Positions 15,854-24,421 of a stretch of DNA of 64,000 nt are shown here, piece by piece. Within the stretch, counting starts at the first letter, position 1; every line of letters begins with the position of its first letter. The translations under genes were made by a program, and so were the position numbers. This DNA is from B46-G9 sp964581175 (GTDB taxonomy: Bacteria; Desulfobacterota; DSM-4660; Desulfatiglandales; Desulfatiglandaceae), in NCBI GenBank assembly GCA_964581175.1, contig CAZONI010000002.1, positions 54,392 through 118,391 on the forward strand, in the 5' to 3' direction. A model generated the notes under the pieces. The model was not told the DNA's origin. It was given only the letters and a program-made list of their open reading frames with translations, and did no database searches.

Positions 15854-17011
15854 TCACTTGGCGATGACGGCCTCGGGGAGTCTTCGTGTGAGAATTTCCA
15901 CGGTCTCCTCCACCAGCTCCTCCAGGACCTGACGGGCGGGCTTGATCTCCTTGATGATTCCCGAAATCTGGCCTGCCAGTCCGCCCACATAATCGTCCTT
16001 TCCGGCCTTGACAAAGGCAGCCAGAAGGGCGGAGGAAATCATAACCTGGGTCGGGAACGGGAGCGGTTCCAGCCCGGAATCGTTCCACAGATCATGAAAC
16101 TTGTTATAGCTGGCCCGGAGGGTCTTGCCGGTGTAAGCGGTGCTGACACGGGTGCCTTCGTCGGTGGATTCGATGATCCGCCGTTTGTTGACCGGGAGGG
16201 CCCCCCCTTCGTCGGTGGTGAGAAAGCGCGTACCTACCCAAACGCCGACACAGCCCATAGCGAGCGCTGCGGCCACACCGCGGCCGTCCCCAATGCCGCC
16301 GGCAGCAAGAACCGGCACGGGCACTGCCGCGTCAATAGCGGCTGGAAGGAGTGCCATGGTCCCGATGCGGCCGGTGTGGCCTCCTGCCTCGTGCCCTTGG
16401 GCCACAAGCAGATCGATGCCGGATTCCGCCATACGCCGTGCGTTTTTTGCGTTCCCGGTGATGCCCAGGACTTTCATGCCGTTGGCATGGGCCTCCTCCA
16501 CCATGAAGCCCGGATTGCCCAGGCCCGCACAAAACAGGGGTACCTTCTCCTCGATGCAGACCCGAATCGCCTCCTGAGGCCGCATGGTAGTGGTATTCAT
16601 TCTCACCATCACATCCGTATCAGGAAGTCCCATCTCCTCTTTGATCCCGGCAACCCATTTGCGGTGCGGTTCAGGCAAGGTCTTCAAGACTTCATCGAGA
16701 GGCAGTTGGTCGACGCCGGCCATCCCCAGCCCCCGCCGGCTCATGTCCAGGTTCTTGGGCAGGAGAAGGTCAACCCCGTATGGGCGGTCCGTCCGGCTCT
16801 TGATTTCCCGAATGGCCTCATGGAGTTCATCGACGGTGAATCCACTCCCGCCAAGCACACCCATTCCCCCCGCCTCCGAAACGGCGACTACCAGGTTGAC
16901 GGGTGCGCCGGTATTTTCTCCGATCAGTGTGGGACCCATCCCGGCGCTGATGATCGGGTACTCGATCCCCAGCATGTCGCACAGCTTTGTTCGCAGTATT
17001 CGTCTGCTCAT
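15854..17011 (-). CDS. Nitronate monooxygenase/2-nitropropane dioxygenase family flavoprotein
   Basis: A 385-residue FMN-binding TIM-barrel protein. The N-terminal GIEYPIISAGMG, the EAGGMGVLGGSG loop, the phosphate-binding VLAAGGIGDGRGVAAALAMG segment and GVWVGTRFL are standard for the class, as is the EAGGHTGRI stretch around the putative catalytic His. Some members oxidise nitronates; others are enoyl-ACP reductases (FabK) or of unknown specificity. The selenocysteine-type AhpD gene follows directly (3-15 bp), so the two form a small redox operon convergent with the 3-hydroxyacyl-CoA dehydrogenase gene. Start ATG 17011 with AAGGAAG upstream. Confidence 0.88.
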   Translation of the reverse strand: MSRRILRTKLCDMLGIEYPIISAGMGPTLIGENTGAPVNLVVAVSEAGGMGVLGGSGFTVDELHEAIREIKSRTDRPYGVDLLLPKNLDMSRRGLGMAGVDQLPLDEVLKTLPEPHRKWVAGIKEEMGLPDTDVMVRMNTTTMRPQEAIRVCIEEKVPLFCAGLGNPGFMVEEAHANGMKVLGITGNAKNARRMAESGIDLLVAQGHEAGGHTGRIGTMALLPAAIDAAVPVPVLAAGGIGDGRGVAAALAMGCVGVWVGTRFLTTDEGGALPVNKRRIIESTDEGTRVSTAYTGKTLRASYNKFHDLWNDSGLEPLPFPTQVMISSALLAAFVKAGKDDYVGGLAGQISGIIKEIKPARQVLEELVEETVEILTRRLPEAVIAK

Positions 17012-17096
17012 TCTATTATCTTCCTTTCATCGTTGATTGAGAAGCAGCCCGGACGTGCCTGACTGCTCGCGCTCGCATTACGGCGATTCCAACCTA

Positions 17097-17271
17097 GTTT
17101 CCATCCATAAATGGCTATTTTTCACAATCTCGGCGTCAATCTGCGGGATAACTTGTGCGACGTACTAAAGTACGTCTCCGCGTAATCCCTTATTTTCTTG
17201 ATCTTGCAAAAAATATCTCATTTCTGGATTGGAAACTCGCCAGTGCCAAAATTCTATTTGTGGATGGGCAC
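17097..17271 (+). repeat. Family-1 palindromic repeat, copy B (full length)
   Basis: The core at 17097-17236 runs from GTTTCCATCCATAAATGG to its imperfect inverse ending GGATTGGAAAC. The arms match closely, and the centre is a perfect palindrome GACGTACTAAAGTACGTC (17159-17176). A side hairpin GTGCC...GGGCAC (17243-17271) follows. There is no coding potential. It separates the monooxygenase gene from the cytochrome c gene. Confidence 0.85.
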
Positions 17272-17274
17272 AAG

Positions 17275-18375
17275 CTAGCTCCCACCGCCGCTTTCTGTCG
17301 GATATCCTTTGCCCTTCCAGTTGAAAAACCCTTCATTCAGAATCCCCACCTTGTGATAGCCGGCCGCCTTTAACACAGCGGCAGCCTCTGCCGCCATTGC
17401 ATGGGGGCAGGCGCAATAGGTGATGATCCACAGCGTCTTTGGCAATCTTGAGAGTTCCTTTTTTACATCATAGAAAGGAATCGATACGGCGCCGGTAATA
17501 TGGTCCTTGAGATAGTCGCTATGGGGCCGGGCATCAAGGATGATAAAGGATTTTCCGGCTGCATAGGCTTTGTAAACCTCATCTACTGACACAAACTGTT
17601 TCTTCGAGAGCGAAAAGACTGCCGGCTCTTTTCCGGGGTTGAGCACGCCCACAGGCGCTTTTGCAGCCAGGACGTTTTCTGTATTGCCCATGGCCGTTTT
17701 GGGGGCACTTTCGCCTTTCAGAGTTCGGATATACGCGATGACATCGCTTATTTCCTTACCCGTCAGACGGGTTTTAAAAGAGGGCATGGGCGTTCCCGGA
17801 CGCCCGTGGAGGACGGCATATTGAATAAATCCATCGCTTGCAGTTTGTTGAAATACCGAATTATCGAGTTCGATGGCCGTGCCTTTGCTTCCTTTTGTAC
17901 CGTGGCAGACGGCGCAGTGTTTCCGGTAAATCCCAGCGCCGTTCTCCGCGTTCCCGGATATCTTGATACTGCTTAAATCCACCGACTTTTCTCTCTGCCA
18001 CCTGCGGATGTAGGAAACAATAGCCTGTACGTCCTTATTCGTCAGAGCGCCGCCGTAGGCTTTTCCCCAGGCAGACATGGAAGTCCCCGGTCGACCTTGA
18101 ATAATGGCGTGGGTGATGTATGCATTGTCGGCGCTCTTGAGAAAATTCTGATTGCCAAGGGCCGGGGCCTTGTCGGCGAGATAGCCTTGCCCATGTTTGC
18201 CATGACAGAATGAACAATAGGTATCGTATAACGAGGCTCCCTTTTGATCTGAAGTCCGCATGCCGGTTTCTTGGGAGGTGGTTTTCGATTGCGCAAAAGT
18301 GAACGATGTCACCCCCAGAATTATTGATGCTACCAGTAGTTCCATCATGATGGATCGCAAGATTGTGTTTCGCAT
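17275..18375 (-). CDS. Di-haem cytochrome c fused to a rhodanese domain (exported)
   Basis: A 366-residue protein with an N-terminal signal peptide (MRNTILRSIMMELLV... cleaved near SFTFA), two class I cytochrome c domains and a C-terminal rhodanese domain. Haem-attachment motifs are CSFCH (54-58) and CAVCH (154-158); candidate distal Met ligands lie in RPGTSMSAWG and RPGTPMPSF. The rhodanese part (about 250-360) has FIILDARPHSDYLKDHI and the presumed active-site Cys in TYCACPHAMA. It is predicted to be periplasmic, where rhodanese can carry sulfane sulfur and the haems carry electrons. ATG 18375 is used (GGAGG 8 nt upstream) rather than ATG 18381. It is the last gene of a minus-strand set with a sulfite-exporter-type gene, a sensor kinase and a cytochrome b. 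Confidence 0.88.
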   Translation of the reverse strand: MRNTILRSIMMELLVASIILGVTSFTFAQSKTTSQETGMRTSDQKGASLYDTYCSFCHGKHGQGYLADKAPALGNQNFLKSADNAYITHAIIQGRPGTSMSAWGKAYGGALTNKDVQAIVSYIRRWQREKSVDLSSIKISGNAENGAGIYRKHCAVCHGTKGSKGTAIELDNSVFQQTASDGFIQYAVLHGRPGTPMPSFKTRLTGKEISDVIAYIRTLKGESAPKTAMGNTENVLAAKAPVGVLNPGKEPAVFSLSKKQFVSVDEVYKAYAAGKSFIILDARPHSDYLKDHITGAVSIPFYDVKKELSRLPKTLWIITYCACPHAMAAEAAAVLKAAGYHKVGILNEGFFNWKGKGYPTESGGGS

Positions 18376-18711
18376 GATCATTTCCTCCAGAATTTTTCTC
18401 TGATGTTCATCGGGATTATCTTATGTCCAATGGCAGCATTGAGAATCTCCCGTCAAGTCGGCAGCGAATTCCTCTCCGGAGAAAGCTGCCCGGTCCGGCA
18501 TGGATGTATGAGATGAAGGCCCCTGAAGGGTGAACTCTGTTATTGATTAATATCATTAGCATAAACATTCACCGGGGGCAAGAGCCCGCCGCACGATTAT
18601 CAGTTCGACCGGCTGGCAGTATATTCGAGTTAGGCATCATATGGGGACACAGCCGGAAACAGTCCTGTCGTGCCATGGCGATGGTCTTCTGCCAAAACCA
18701 GACGAGACCCC
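18376..18711 (-). promoter_or_regulatory. Upstream region of the cytochrome c/rhodanese gene with FNR-like box
   Basis: This 336 bp gap has no gene. TTGAT-TAAT-ATCAT at 18543-18556 matches 9 of 10 consensus positions of an FNR/CRP-family site (TTGAT-N4-ATCAA), about 170 nt upstream of the cytochrome c start. Anaerobic or nitric-oxide-linked control would fit, but a single match is weak evidence. Confidence 0.35.
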
Positions 18712-19461
18712 TTAGAACACACCCAACAACTTGAGCGACATGACGAGAATAGCGACGATCAGGACGGTTTTGATCAGTCTGTCTCCCTTTTTAACTGAGG
18801 CCTTGGCAGCCCACCAGCCGCCGAGCGCGTTGCCCGCTGCCAGGCTGAGACCCAGAGTCCATTTGACATCTCCGGATATGATGAAGATCAGGAGGGCAGG
18901 GGCGGTATAGACGAGAACGATGAATACCTTGTGCATGTTGACGTGCACCAGATCGAATTTCAGGAGGTAGTTCAAGGCGGCCATGAGCAGGAATCCCACG
19001 CCGACCTGAATAAAACCCCCGTAGAAACCTATGAATATCATGGAGAGAGCGACCGCCCACCCGATCTTCTTGTCTTTTGTGTTATCGAAGGAGATCTTTG
19101 ATCGGGGAATGATCATTGAAACGATGATCCCGATCATGACGATTCCCAGAATTTTCTGAAACAGGGTGTTGCTTATCTTAACGGCGATAAGGGCCCCGGC
19201 TATCCCGCCGGGCAGGGTGAGCAGGGAAAGCTTCAGGCTGAGATGGAACTGCTGATATTTCTCTCTCTTGAATGAGTAGACCGCCGCCATATTTTGAATG
19301 ATAATGGCTACACGGTTGGTGCCGTTTGCCAGGGCAGCGTCCAGCCCCAGAAAGATCAAGGTGGGCAGGGTCAAAGTGGATCCTCCCCCCGCGGTCACGT
19401 TCATGAATCCTGCAATCGTACCGACACCGAACAGTATGAGTATCGCGTAGATTTCCGGCAT
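18712..19461 (-). CDS. TauE/SafE (TSUP) family membrane transporter
   Basis: A 249-residue inner-membrane protein with about eight hydrophobic segments. The family start GVGTIAGFMNVTAGGGSTLTLP is present, with the paired motif GFYGGFIQVGVGFLLMAALN in the second half. Members export sulfite, sulfoacetate or other sulfur-containing anions, or import them. Its neighbours, a cytochrome c/rhodanese protein, a sensor kinase and a cytochrome b, suggest sulfur-compound handling. It lies 51 bp downstream of the kinase gene, so co-transcription is likely. Confidence 0.88.
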   Translation of the reverse strand: MPEIYAILILFGVGTIAGFMNVTAGGGSTLTLPTLIFLGLDAALANGTNRVAIIIQNMAAVYSFKREKYQQFHLSLKLSLLTLPGGIAGALIAVKISNTLFQKILGIVMIGIIVSMIIPRSKISFDNTKDKKIGWAVALSMIFIGFYGGFIQVGVGFLLMAALNYLLKFDLVHVNMHKVFIVLVYTAPALLIFIISGDVKWTLGLSLAAGNALGGWWAAKASVKKGDRLIKTVLIVAILVMSLKLLGVF

Positions 19462-19512
19462 GACTACTTAGATGCTCCTTACGTCTTCACCCTCTCTAGA
19501 GTTTTTCAGCCT

Positions 19513-21405
19513 TCACCGGCCTTCGTTCACCGGCCAATAGATCCGCACCGTTGTTCCCCGGCCCGGCTCGGAGTCAACACCGATCCAACCGCCGTGATTT
19601 TTTACAATGCCGTATACCGCGGCCATGCCCAGGCCCCGTCCCGGAAATTTGCTGGTATAGAAAGGCTCGAAAATGTGCTGCAGGGTTGCCGCGTCCATGC
19701 CTTTGCCGGTATCCCGGACCCTGAGGCGTACGTATTGCCCCGGCTTCATACCTGGCCGCTGCCGGGATCTATCCTGGTCCATATTTCTTGCTTGCACATC
19801 GATCTCGATTCGGCCGTTGTCATCAATGGCCTCGGCTGCGTTGTTGACAATGGCCGAGACCACCATCTCCAGTTGCGTGAGGTCGGCTGATATGACGGGC
19901 AGACCGGGGGCGGCATCATTGGTGATGCCTATTCTGGGGTCGAGTTGCTTCTCGAATGCAGGCAGGGCTTTCCGGATGAAGTCAGCCACGTCGATGGGTT
20001 CGGACTGGTAGCGCCCTCCTCGAGAGTAGGCCAGTAATTGCGTGATCAGATCTGCGATGCGTTCGCAGCCGTCAAGCACATTGGCAAAATCCGATTTCTT
20101 CATCCCGTGCTTGGTTGCATCGAGGCTGATCAGCTCTATACGGCCGACGACTCCCATCAATAGGTTATTGATCTGGTGCGCCATGCCTCCGGCCAAAAGA
20201 GCGATGGCTTCCATTTTTTCGGCTTGATCGAGACGGCGTTGAAGTTGATTGAGTTCGGTGACATCAGTCAGAGTTGTCTGGATTGCCGTGAGCTGGCCGT
20301 TGCGGTAAATAGGGGTAGAATTGACAATGACATCCGTTTTAGCCCCATCCTTGCGCAGAAGCTGGTAGCTGGTGCTCCCGATGAAACGGCCTTGGAACAG
20401 TTCGTCAAATCGCCTTTGCTTTTTTTCGCGGTCGCTGGCACTCACGATCATGCTCAGATCGATCCCCCGACGGATATCTTCCTCTTCATACCCGATCATC
20501 TTCCGCCCCGCTGGATTGATGTAGGTGATGCGGGACTCGGGATTGATTCTGCAAACACCGGTGGGCAGCGTATCCACAAGGTCACGGTAGCGTTCTTCGC
20601 TCTTAGTCAGCTCTCTGAACAACAACGTATAGGGCCGCTGCAGGCCCGTTTCGATGATCGCTTTATAGATCAACCAGAACGACGCCAGCTTTAAGTAATG
20701 CCCTACGATATTGGATATTCCGTAAACGCTGATATAGAAGGTGAACATCAATTCCGAGGCAATGGTGAGCAGAATCGAACCAACCAGCATACGGAAGACG
20801 AACTCGTCGAAGAATCTCTTCTGGCGGGTCAGGCCGACCAATGCGACCAGAAGAATGGCGGCGATGATATACTCGCTGACCTTCTTGAAAGGGGTCAGGC
20901 CTGCTCCTTCCACATAGCAGGTTGGAAATACGGGCCAGATGAATACGGTGGCGATCACCAGGGCGAACAGCGCCACATAGACAGCAGTTGCCCGTGGCAT
21001 GGAGAGTTTGCGAGTGGCGAAAAACGGTACCGCAGCAAGTGAGATGCTTTCGACATAGCGGGCGGCTATCCACAGTTGCGTCGCGGTATTGGCGCCGAAA
21101 TTCTCAAAAACCCCCATCCCTTTGTAACTGAGTGTGTGAAGCAGGTCAACGGCGCCGATGGTCAGGTACGCGGCGCCCAGCAGGATCAGGCTGCTGTTGT
21201 GGATTTTGTCCCGGGTGTTCCAGGCGAACATGAAGATGGAGAAGGCTACGATAACGCTGAAAATTTCGACCAGGACGTGGAACAGCAAAAAGCTGTAAAG
21301 GCTGGTATAGTATAAAACTGCCAGAATCAAAACGGCAGTAATCAGAAACCGGCCGTTCATTCGGAGAAAGGAGAACTGCCGGGAAGTTCCTTTGGCCTGA
21401 CCCAA
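19513..21405 (-). CDS. Membrane sensor histidine kinase with MASE3-like and PAS domains
   Basis: A 630-residue kinase. Residues 1-260 hold about eight transmembrane segments resembling the MASE3 sensory module (DLLHTLSYKGMGVF and LWIAARYVES stretches). A PAS domain follows (about 265-385, with VDTLPTGVCRINPESRITYI), then a HisKA-like segment with the phospho-acceptor His in LAGGMAHQINNLL, and an HATPase domain with IVNNAAEAI (N box), DTGKGMD (G1) and GRGLGMAAVYGIVKNHGG (G2). No receiver domain or cognate response regulator was seen nearby. TTG 21405 is the listed start, with GAGGG and GGAGG upstream; ATG 21360 is possible but lacks a ribosome site. The signal is unknown. Confidence 0.86.
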   Translation of the reverse strand: MGQAKGTSRQFSFLRMNGRFLITAVLILAVLYYTSLYSFLLFHVLVEIFSVIVAFSIFMFAWNTRDKIHNSSLILLGAAYLTIGAVDLLHTLSYKGMGVFENFGANTATQLWIAARYVESISLAAVPFFATRKLSMPRATAVYVALFALVIATVFIWPVFPTCYVEGAGLTPFKKVSEYIIAAILLVALVGLTRQKRFFDEFVFRMLVGSILLTIASELMFTFYISVYGISNIVGHYLKLASFWLIYKAIIETGLQRPYTLLFRELTKSEERYRDLVDTLPTGVCRINPESRITYINPAGRKMIGYEEEDIRRGIDLSMIVSASDREKKQRRFDELFQGRFIGSTSYQLLRKDGAKTDVIVNSTPIYRNGQLTAIQTTLTDVTELNQLQRRLDQAEKMEAIALLAGGMAHQINNLLMGVVGRIELISLDATKHGMKKSDFANVLDGCERIADLITQLLAYSRGGRYQSEPIDVADFIRKALPAFEKQLDPRIGITNDAAPGLPVISADLTQLEMVVSAIVNNAAEAIDDNGRIEIDVQARNMDQDRSRQRPGMKPGQYVRLRVRDTGKGMDAATLQHIFEPFYTSKFPGRGLGMAAVYGIVKNHGGWIGVDSEPGRGTTVRIYWPVNEGR

Positions 21406-21421
21406 TCCCTCTTTTCCTCCC

Positions 21422-22012
21422 TCATTCGGCCTTCAGGTTAAACATGTCCGTGATGAGGGGGACGCCCTTGATCTGGTGGAACAGGGCCATCGCGACGTGG
21501 CCCACAAAGTAGACCCAGATGAAATTGGCCATGAACGAGTGGATATCCTCCACCATTTTCACGGCAGAGGACATGGAGCCGTCTGCCGCCATACCGAAAA
21601 AGAGAGTTGCCCCGGTCGCCACCATGGCGGAAACTGCCAGCAATCCCAATCCATGAACGGCGCCCGCGAGAGGAACGGTCCGAGTTCGTTGATCAGGAAA
21701 CTCCCCCCGCAACCACAGCGGCACTTGTTTCACGTCGGCAGTCAGCGCTTCGAATCGTGTTTTGGAAAACCAGGGGAAGAGGTGCCCCCATCCTCCTGTG
21801 ATGTGGCCTCCGAGTTCCCATAGCCAGTGGAGGATGACCATACCGAAGATGCTTATGCCCGACCAGCGATGCACCAGGAAAAGGGAGTGGAGCGTTCCGG
21901 TAAGGTTCTGACCCGGTTCGGGCACTTCCATCACCTGACTGGTAGAGAGCTGGACAATCACGCCGAGAGCGATTCCGGCGTGGAGCCAACGGATCACGCG
22001 ATCGTATTTCAT
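21422..22012 (-). CDS. Cytochrome b561-type membrane protein
   Basis: A 196-residue, four-helix membrane protein. Histidines placed as in di-haem b-type cytochromes are visible in RWLHAGIALG, VHRWSGISIFGMVILHWLWELGGH (split across two helices) and FVGHVAMALFHQ. Such proteins pass electrons between quinol and periplasmic redox partners, so it may reduce or oxidise the cytochrome c/rhodanese protein encoded downstream. The ATG at 22012 is preceded by a near-ideal GGAGGTGA, which is why a longer frame from 22036 is rejected. It begins the minus-strand set that continues with the kinase 16 bp downstream. Confidence 0.86.
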   Translation of the reverse strand: MKYDRVIRWLHAGIALGVIVQLSTSQVMEVPEPGQNLTGTLHSLFLVHRWSGISIFGMVILHWLWELGGHITGGWGHLFPWFSKTRFEALTADVKQVPLWLRGEFPDQRTRTVPLAGAVHGLGLLAVSAMVATGATLFFGMAADGSMSSAVKMVEDIHSFMANFIWVYFVGHVAMALFHQIKGVPLITDMFNLKAE

Positions 22013-22498
22013 GGTCACCTCCAGGATCCTTGACACCGCTCGCAGGGCCGACCGAAGGGTCCTCTGTTACCCCGGAATCTCTCAGGCTCGATGGCGCTGC
22101 AGTTCCGATTCTCCGGGATCTTATTGTGTTTCACGGCATCTTTACCCATTTTTAACGACTTCGGTCACGCCAACCGGTCCCATTTTTTGCTTTCGGTGTC
22201 GTTGCGCAGCTGGTAAGAAAAAGCAAGACTGCAGGGCGGTGTTGAAAGAGACATAATATTTTATTATCGCGCAATTTTCCGCCGATCTGAATAGGTTGGG
22301 GAATGTATTTTCAATAAGAAAGCATGGTATTCTTGAAGGAACAGGGTCCAGACCCCGAACACCCCGCAGCGCTTCTCTTTTTCACACCGAGAAAATCCCT
22401 GAAATATAACAATCCTGATCGATGTCGTCCAATTCCATCTTCAAAGCTGTTTTATAGTGTTGTTTCAATTTACAATGATGAGAGCGCCAGGAAGATAC
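22013..22498. other. Intergenic, nothing recognised
   Basis: This 486 bp between two minus-strand genes presumably holds the promoter of the cytochrome b set. The AT-rich palindrome ATAATATTTTATTAT lies near 22252-22266. Open frames here have no ribosome sites or family-like sequence. Confidence 0.4.
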
Positions 22499-23335
22499 TC
22501 AATTCCTGGCACTTGCCGTCGTCCCATCAAGCTCATGGCGCAGCGCAAGTTTTTCGAACATCACCGCAAGGCCGGCACAGATGCCGTATATGGATTCGAT
22601 TGGGAGATTATCTTCGGCGTTCGCATCGAAAAACAGATTCAGGGTTGATGGCAGTCCATCTTCCGGTTTCCAGTAACAAACCATTAGGGGGACCTTTGGC
22701 AGGGGGTACAATACGAGTGAAATATCCGATTGGTAGTGGTTTTGAACCTGCCTTCCGTTGAAAATATGGACCAGGTCCTCAAAAAATTCGGTGTAGGCGT
22801 CCGCGAGTCTCTTTAAAGGCTCTTCGCAGCGCTTGACGAAAAAGTTGTCCCATTCTTTTCCGCCCTTAAGCTCCCGGAAAGGGACCCATCTACCTGTGGG
22901 GGCAAGACCCCGTCCCTTCAGTATATAATTGAGCACAGGTCTTGCCACCCACGGGTTGATATGGATATCGGAAGATAATCGGCCCTCGGAGCCAACGCTG
23001 AAATCTTTTCCTAGGACCTTGATGGTCAATTTCCCTTTGGCATACCGGCCTCCGGCACGATCAGCCGCCGCAGATAAATCAATGCCTCTGATCTGCTTTT
23101 GAAGCAAGGCCATGGCCTCGTCTTCAGGTTCCGGGGATACGCCGCCGGGTTGCGGCCTTCTGTCGGCATTATACTGTTTGGCGATGTCCGGATCTATCCG
23201 TGGGCAGTCCCTCAGACACTTTTCGCCCTTAAGGACCGCAAGGGCGAAAACCAGGCACGTGGCTGAACCGCATTCCCGGCAATTGGATTTATCCAAGAGC
23301 TGCAATATCTCGATGGTATTTTTCAACGTTTTCAT
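22499..23335 (-). CDS. DUF3786 protein with N-terminal Fe-S domain
   Basis: A 278-residue protein. The N-terminus carries a four-cysteine motif NCRECGSATCLVFALAV with a further Cys pair (EKCLRDCPRI), matching the [4Fe-4S] domain found in corrinoid iron-sulfur protein subunits and related proteins. The rest is DUF3786 (blocks INPWVARPVLNYILKG, WVPFRELKGG, LPKVPLMVCYWK). DUF3786 proteins are common in anaerobes and sometimes neighbour corrinoid or CO-metabolism genes; their function is not established. It stands alone on the minus strand, divergent from the molybdenum hydroxylase operon. Confidence 0.8.
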   Translation of the reverse strand: MKTLKNTIEILQLLDKSNCRECGSATCLVFALAVLKGEKCLRDCPRIDPDIAKQYNADRRPQPGGVSPEPEDEAMALLQKQIRGIDLSAAADRAGGRYAKGKLTIKVLGKDFSVGSEGRLSSDIHINPWVARPVLNYILKGRGLAPTGRWVPFRELKGGKEWDNFFVKRCEEPLKRLADAYTEFFEDLVHIFNGRQVQNHYQSDISLVLYPLPKVPLMVCYWKPEDGLPSTLNLFFDANAEDNLPIESIYGICAGLAVMFEKLALRHELDGTTASARN

Positions 23336-23370
23336 TGACTTATATCCTTTGCTGCATCCACTGTTAACCC

Positions 23371-23546
23371 GTTTCCATCCATAAATGGCTATTTTTCACA
23401 ATCTCATCGTCAATGTGCGGGATCACTTGTGCGGCGTGCTAAAGTACATCTCCGTGTAATCCATTGATTTCCTTGGTCCTGAAAAAAATATCTCATTTCT
23501 GGATTGAAAACCCTCTCGTGCCCAAATTCTATTCGTGGAAGGGCAC
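23371..23546 (+). repeat. Family-1 palindromic repeat, copy C (full length)
   Basis: The same order and ends as copy B: GTTTCCATCCATAAATGGC at 23371, a central GTGCTAAAGTAC palindrome with decayed flanks, the arm AAAAAATATCTCATTTCTGG, and the side hairpin GTGCCC...GGGCAC ending at 23546. It is about as long as copy B and aligns with few gaps. Confidence 0.83.
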
Positions 23547-23550
23547 GAAC

Positions 23551-23685
23551 TCACCTTTTTCCGAGCGGTTCCGCTTTCCAGGCGCATATGGGCAGGCCGG
23601 CGAAATAGACAGAACCGCCGTAGTAATAGCTGATGCCTCCATTTTTCATAGGCGGGGCTGCAACCTGTGTGAGATGATACACCAC
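23551..23685 (-). CDS. Doubtful small frame or remnant
   Basis: A 44-codon frame from GTG 23685 reads GGISYYYGGSVYFAGLPIC near its middle, with AGGATAA before the start. The Tyr/Gly-rich composition is protein-like, but no family was recognised and no homologue is visible nearby. It could be the end of a decayed secreted-protein gene. Confidence 0.2.
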   Translation of the reverse strand: MVYHLTQVAAPPMKNGGISYYYGGSVYFAGLPICAWKAEPLGKR

Positions 23686-23801
23686 TTATCCTGCCGCGGG
23701 CAACTATACACTCTCTCTTGCCACAAGCGTCACGGCGTTTGGATCTTCGAAGGCCGCAAATGTATCGGCAAACCACTTCCCTGTCAATCCGAATGACTTT
23801 G

Positions 23802-23851
23802 TTGAGCTTTTGCGATACATTCTCTTATATGGTGGTCTACTTCCCACCATA
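23802..23851 (+). promoter_or_regulatory. Candidate promoter with overlapping 8-bp palindromic operator
   Basis: TTGAGC (23802-23807) and TTATAT (23825-23830) are spaced by 17 bp. Overlapping the -10 is a perfect inverted repeat TATGGTGG (23828-23835) and CCACCATA (23844-23851) with an 8-nt spacer, 47 nt before the operon's first ATG. This is the usual position for a dimeric repressor site. A transcribed hairpin is the alternative reading. Confidence 0.45.
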
Positions 23852-23898
23852 ACCTATGGACTCAGTACTTTTAAGCCAAACCTGGGGAGAAGAATATC

Positions 23899-24417
23899 AT
23901 GCTGAAGAATGACTATAAAAAGGAGAAAGAACAGGTGATCATTACCGTGAATGGGGTTCCGCGTGAACTGGAAGTGGGGGACAGGCCCCACCAGGTCTGC
24001 CGCTCCCATACACTGGCCCACACGCTCAGGAAAATTCTTGGCCTGACCGGTACGAAGGTGGGGTGCGACCAGGGGGCCTGCGGTTCATGTACGGTGCTGA
24101 TGGATGGAGAGCCCATCTTGTCGTGTATGACCCTGACCGTGGAATGTAACGGCAGGCACATTACCACCATCGAAGGGCTTCAGGACCCAAAGACAGGAAA
24201 ATTGGATACTCTCCAACAGGCCTTTGTCGACCACACGGCCTTTCAATGCGGTTTCTGTACTCCCGGAATCATCCTGGCCTCCAAATCATTGTTGGAGAAA
24301 GACCCCTCTCCGGATGAACACGCCGTAAAGGAGGCTCTTTCAGGGCACTATTGCCGATGCATCAGCCATTACCATGTGGTGGATGCAGTCCTGGACGCGG
24401 CGGAAAAGGGGGACTAG
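23899..24417 (+). CDS. Molybdenum hydroxylase 2Fe-2S subunit (CoxS/HcrC type)
   Basis: A 172-residue small subunit of a xanthine-dehydrogenase-family enzyme. The plant-type [2Fe-2S] cluster cysteines lie in GCDQGACGSCTVLMDGEP and ILSC. The second, helical-domain cluster is formed by CGFCTPG and HYCRCISHYHVVDAV. It passes electrons between the molybdenum and flavin/Fe-S subunits. An N-terminal extension (MLKNDYKKEKEQ) precedes the usual start. It is the first gene of a three-gene operon: the large subunit follows after 4 bp, and the FAD subunit overlaps that. Confidence 0.93.
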   Translation: MLKNDYKKEKEQVIITVNGVPRELEVGDRPHQVCRSHTLAHTLRKILGLTGTKVGCDQGACGSCTVLMDGEPILSCMTLTVECNGRHITTIEGLQDPKTGKLDTLQQAFVDHTAFQCGFCTPGIILASKSLLEKDPSPDEHAVKEALSGHYCRCISHYHVVDAVLDAAEKGD

Positions 24418-24421
24418 CACT

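Larger units (their letters stand above)
23336..23898. other. Intergenic region: repeat copy C and control region of the molybdenum hydroxylase operon
   Basis: This 563 bp region holds repeat copy C (23371-23546), a doubtful small minus frame (23551-23685) and, near 23802-23851, a candidate promoter and palindrome. GGGGAGAAG shortly before 23899 is the ribosome site of the first operon gene. Confidence 0.5.

Noticed and set aside
15440..17062. 540-codon open frame on the + strand
   Set aside because: It lies antisense to the flavin monooxygenase and the AhpD-like gene, which have clear family motifs. The translation has no recognisable domain; it results from high-GC codon use on the other strand.
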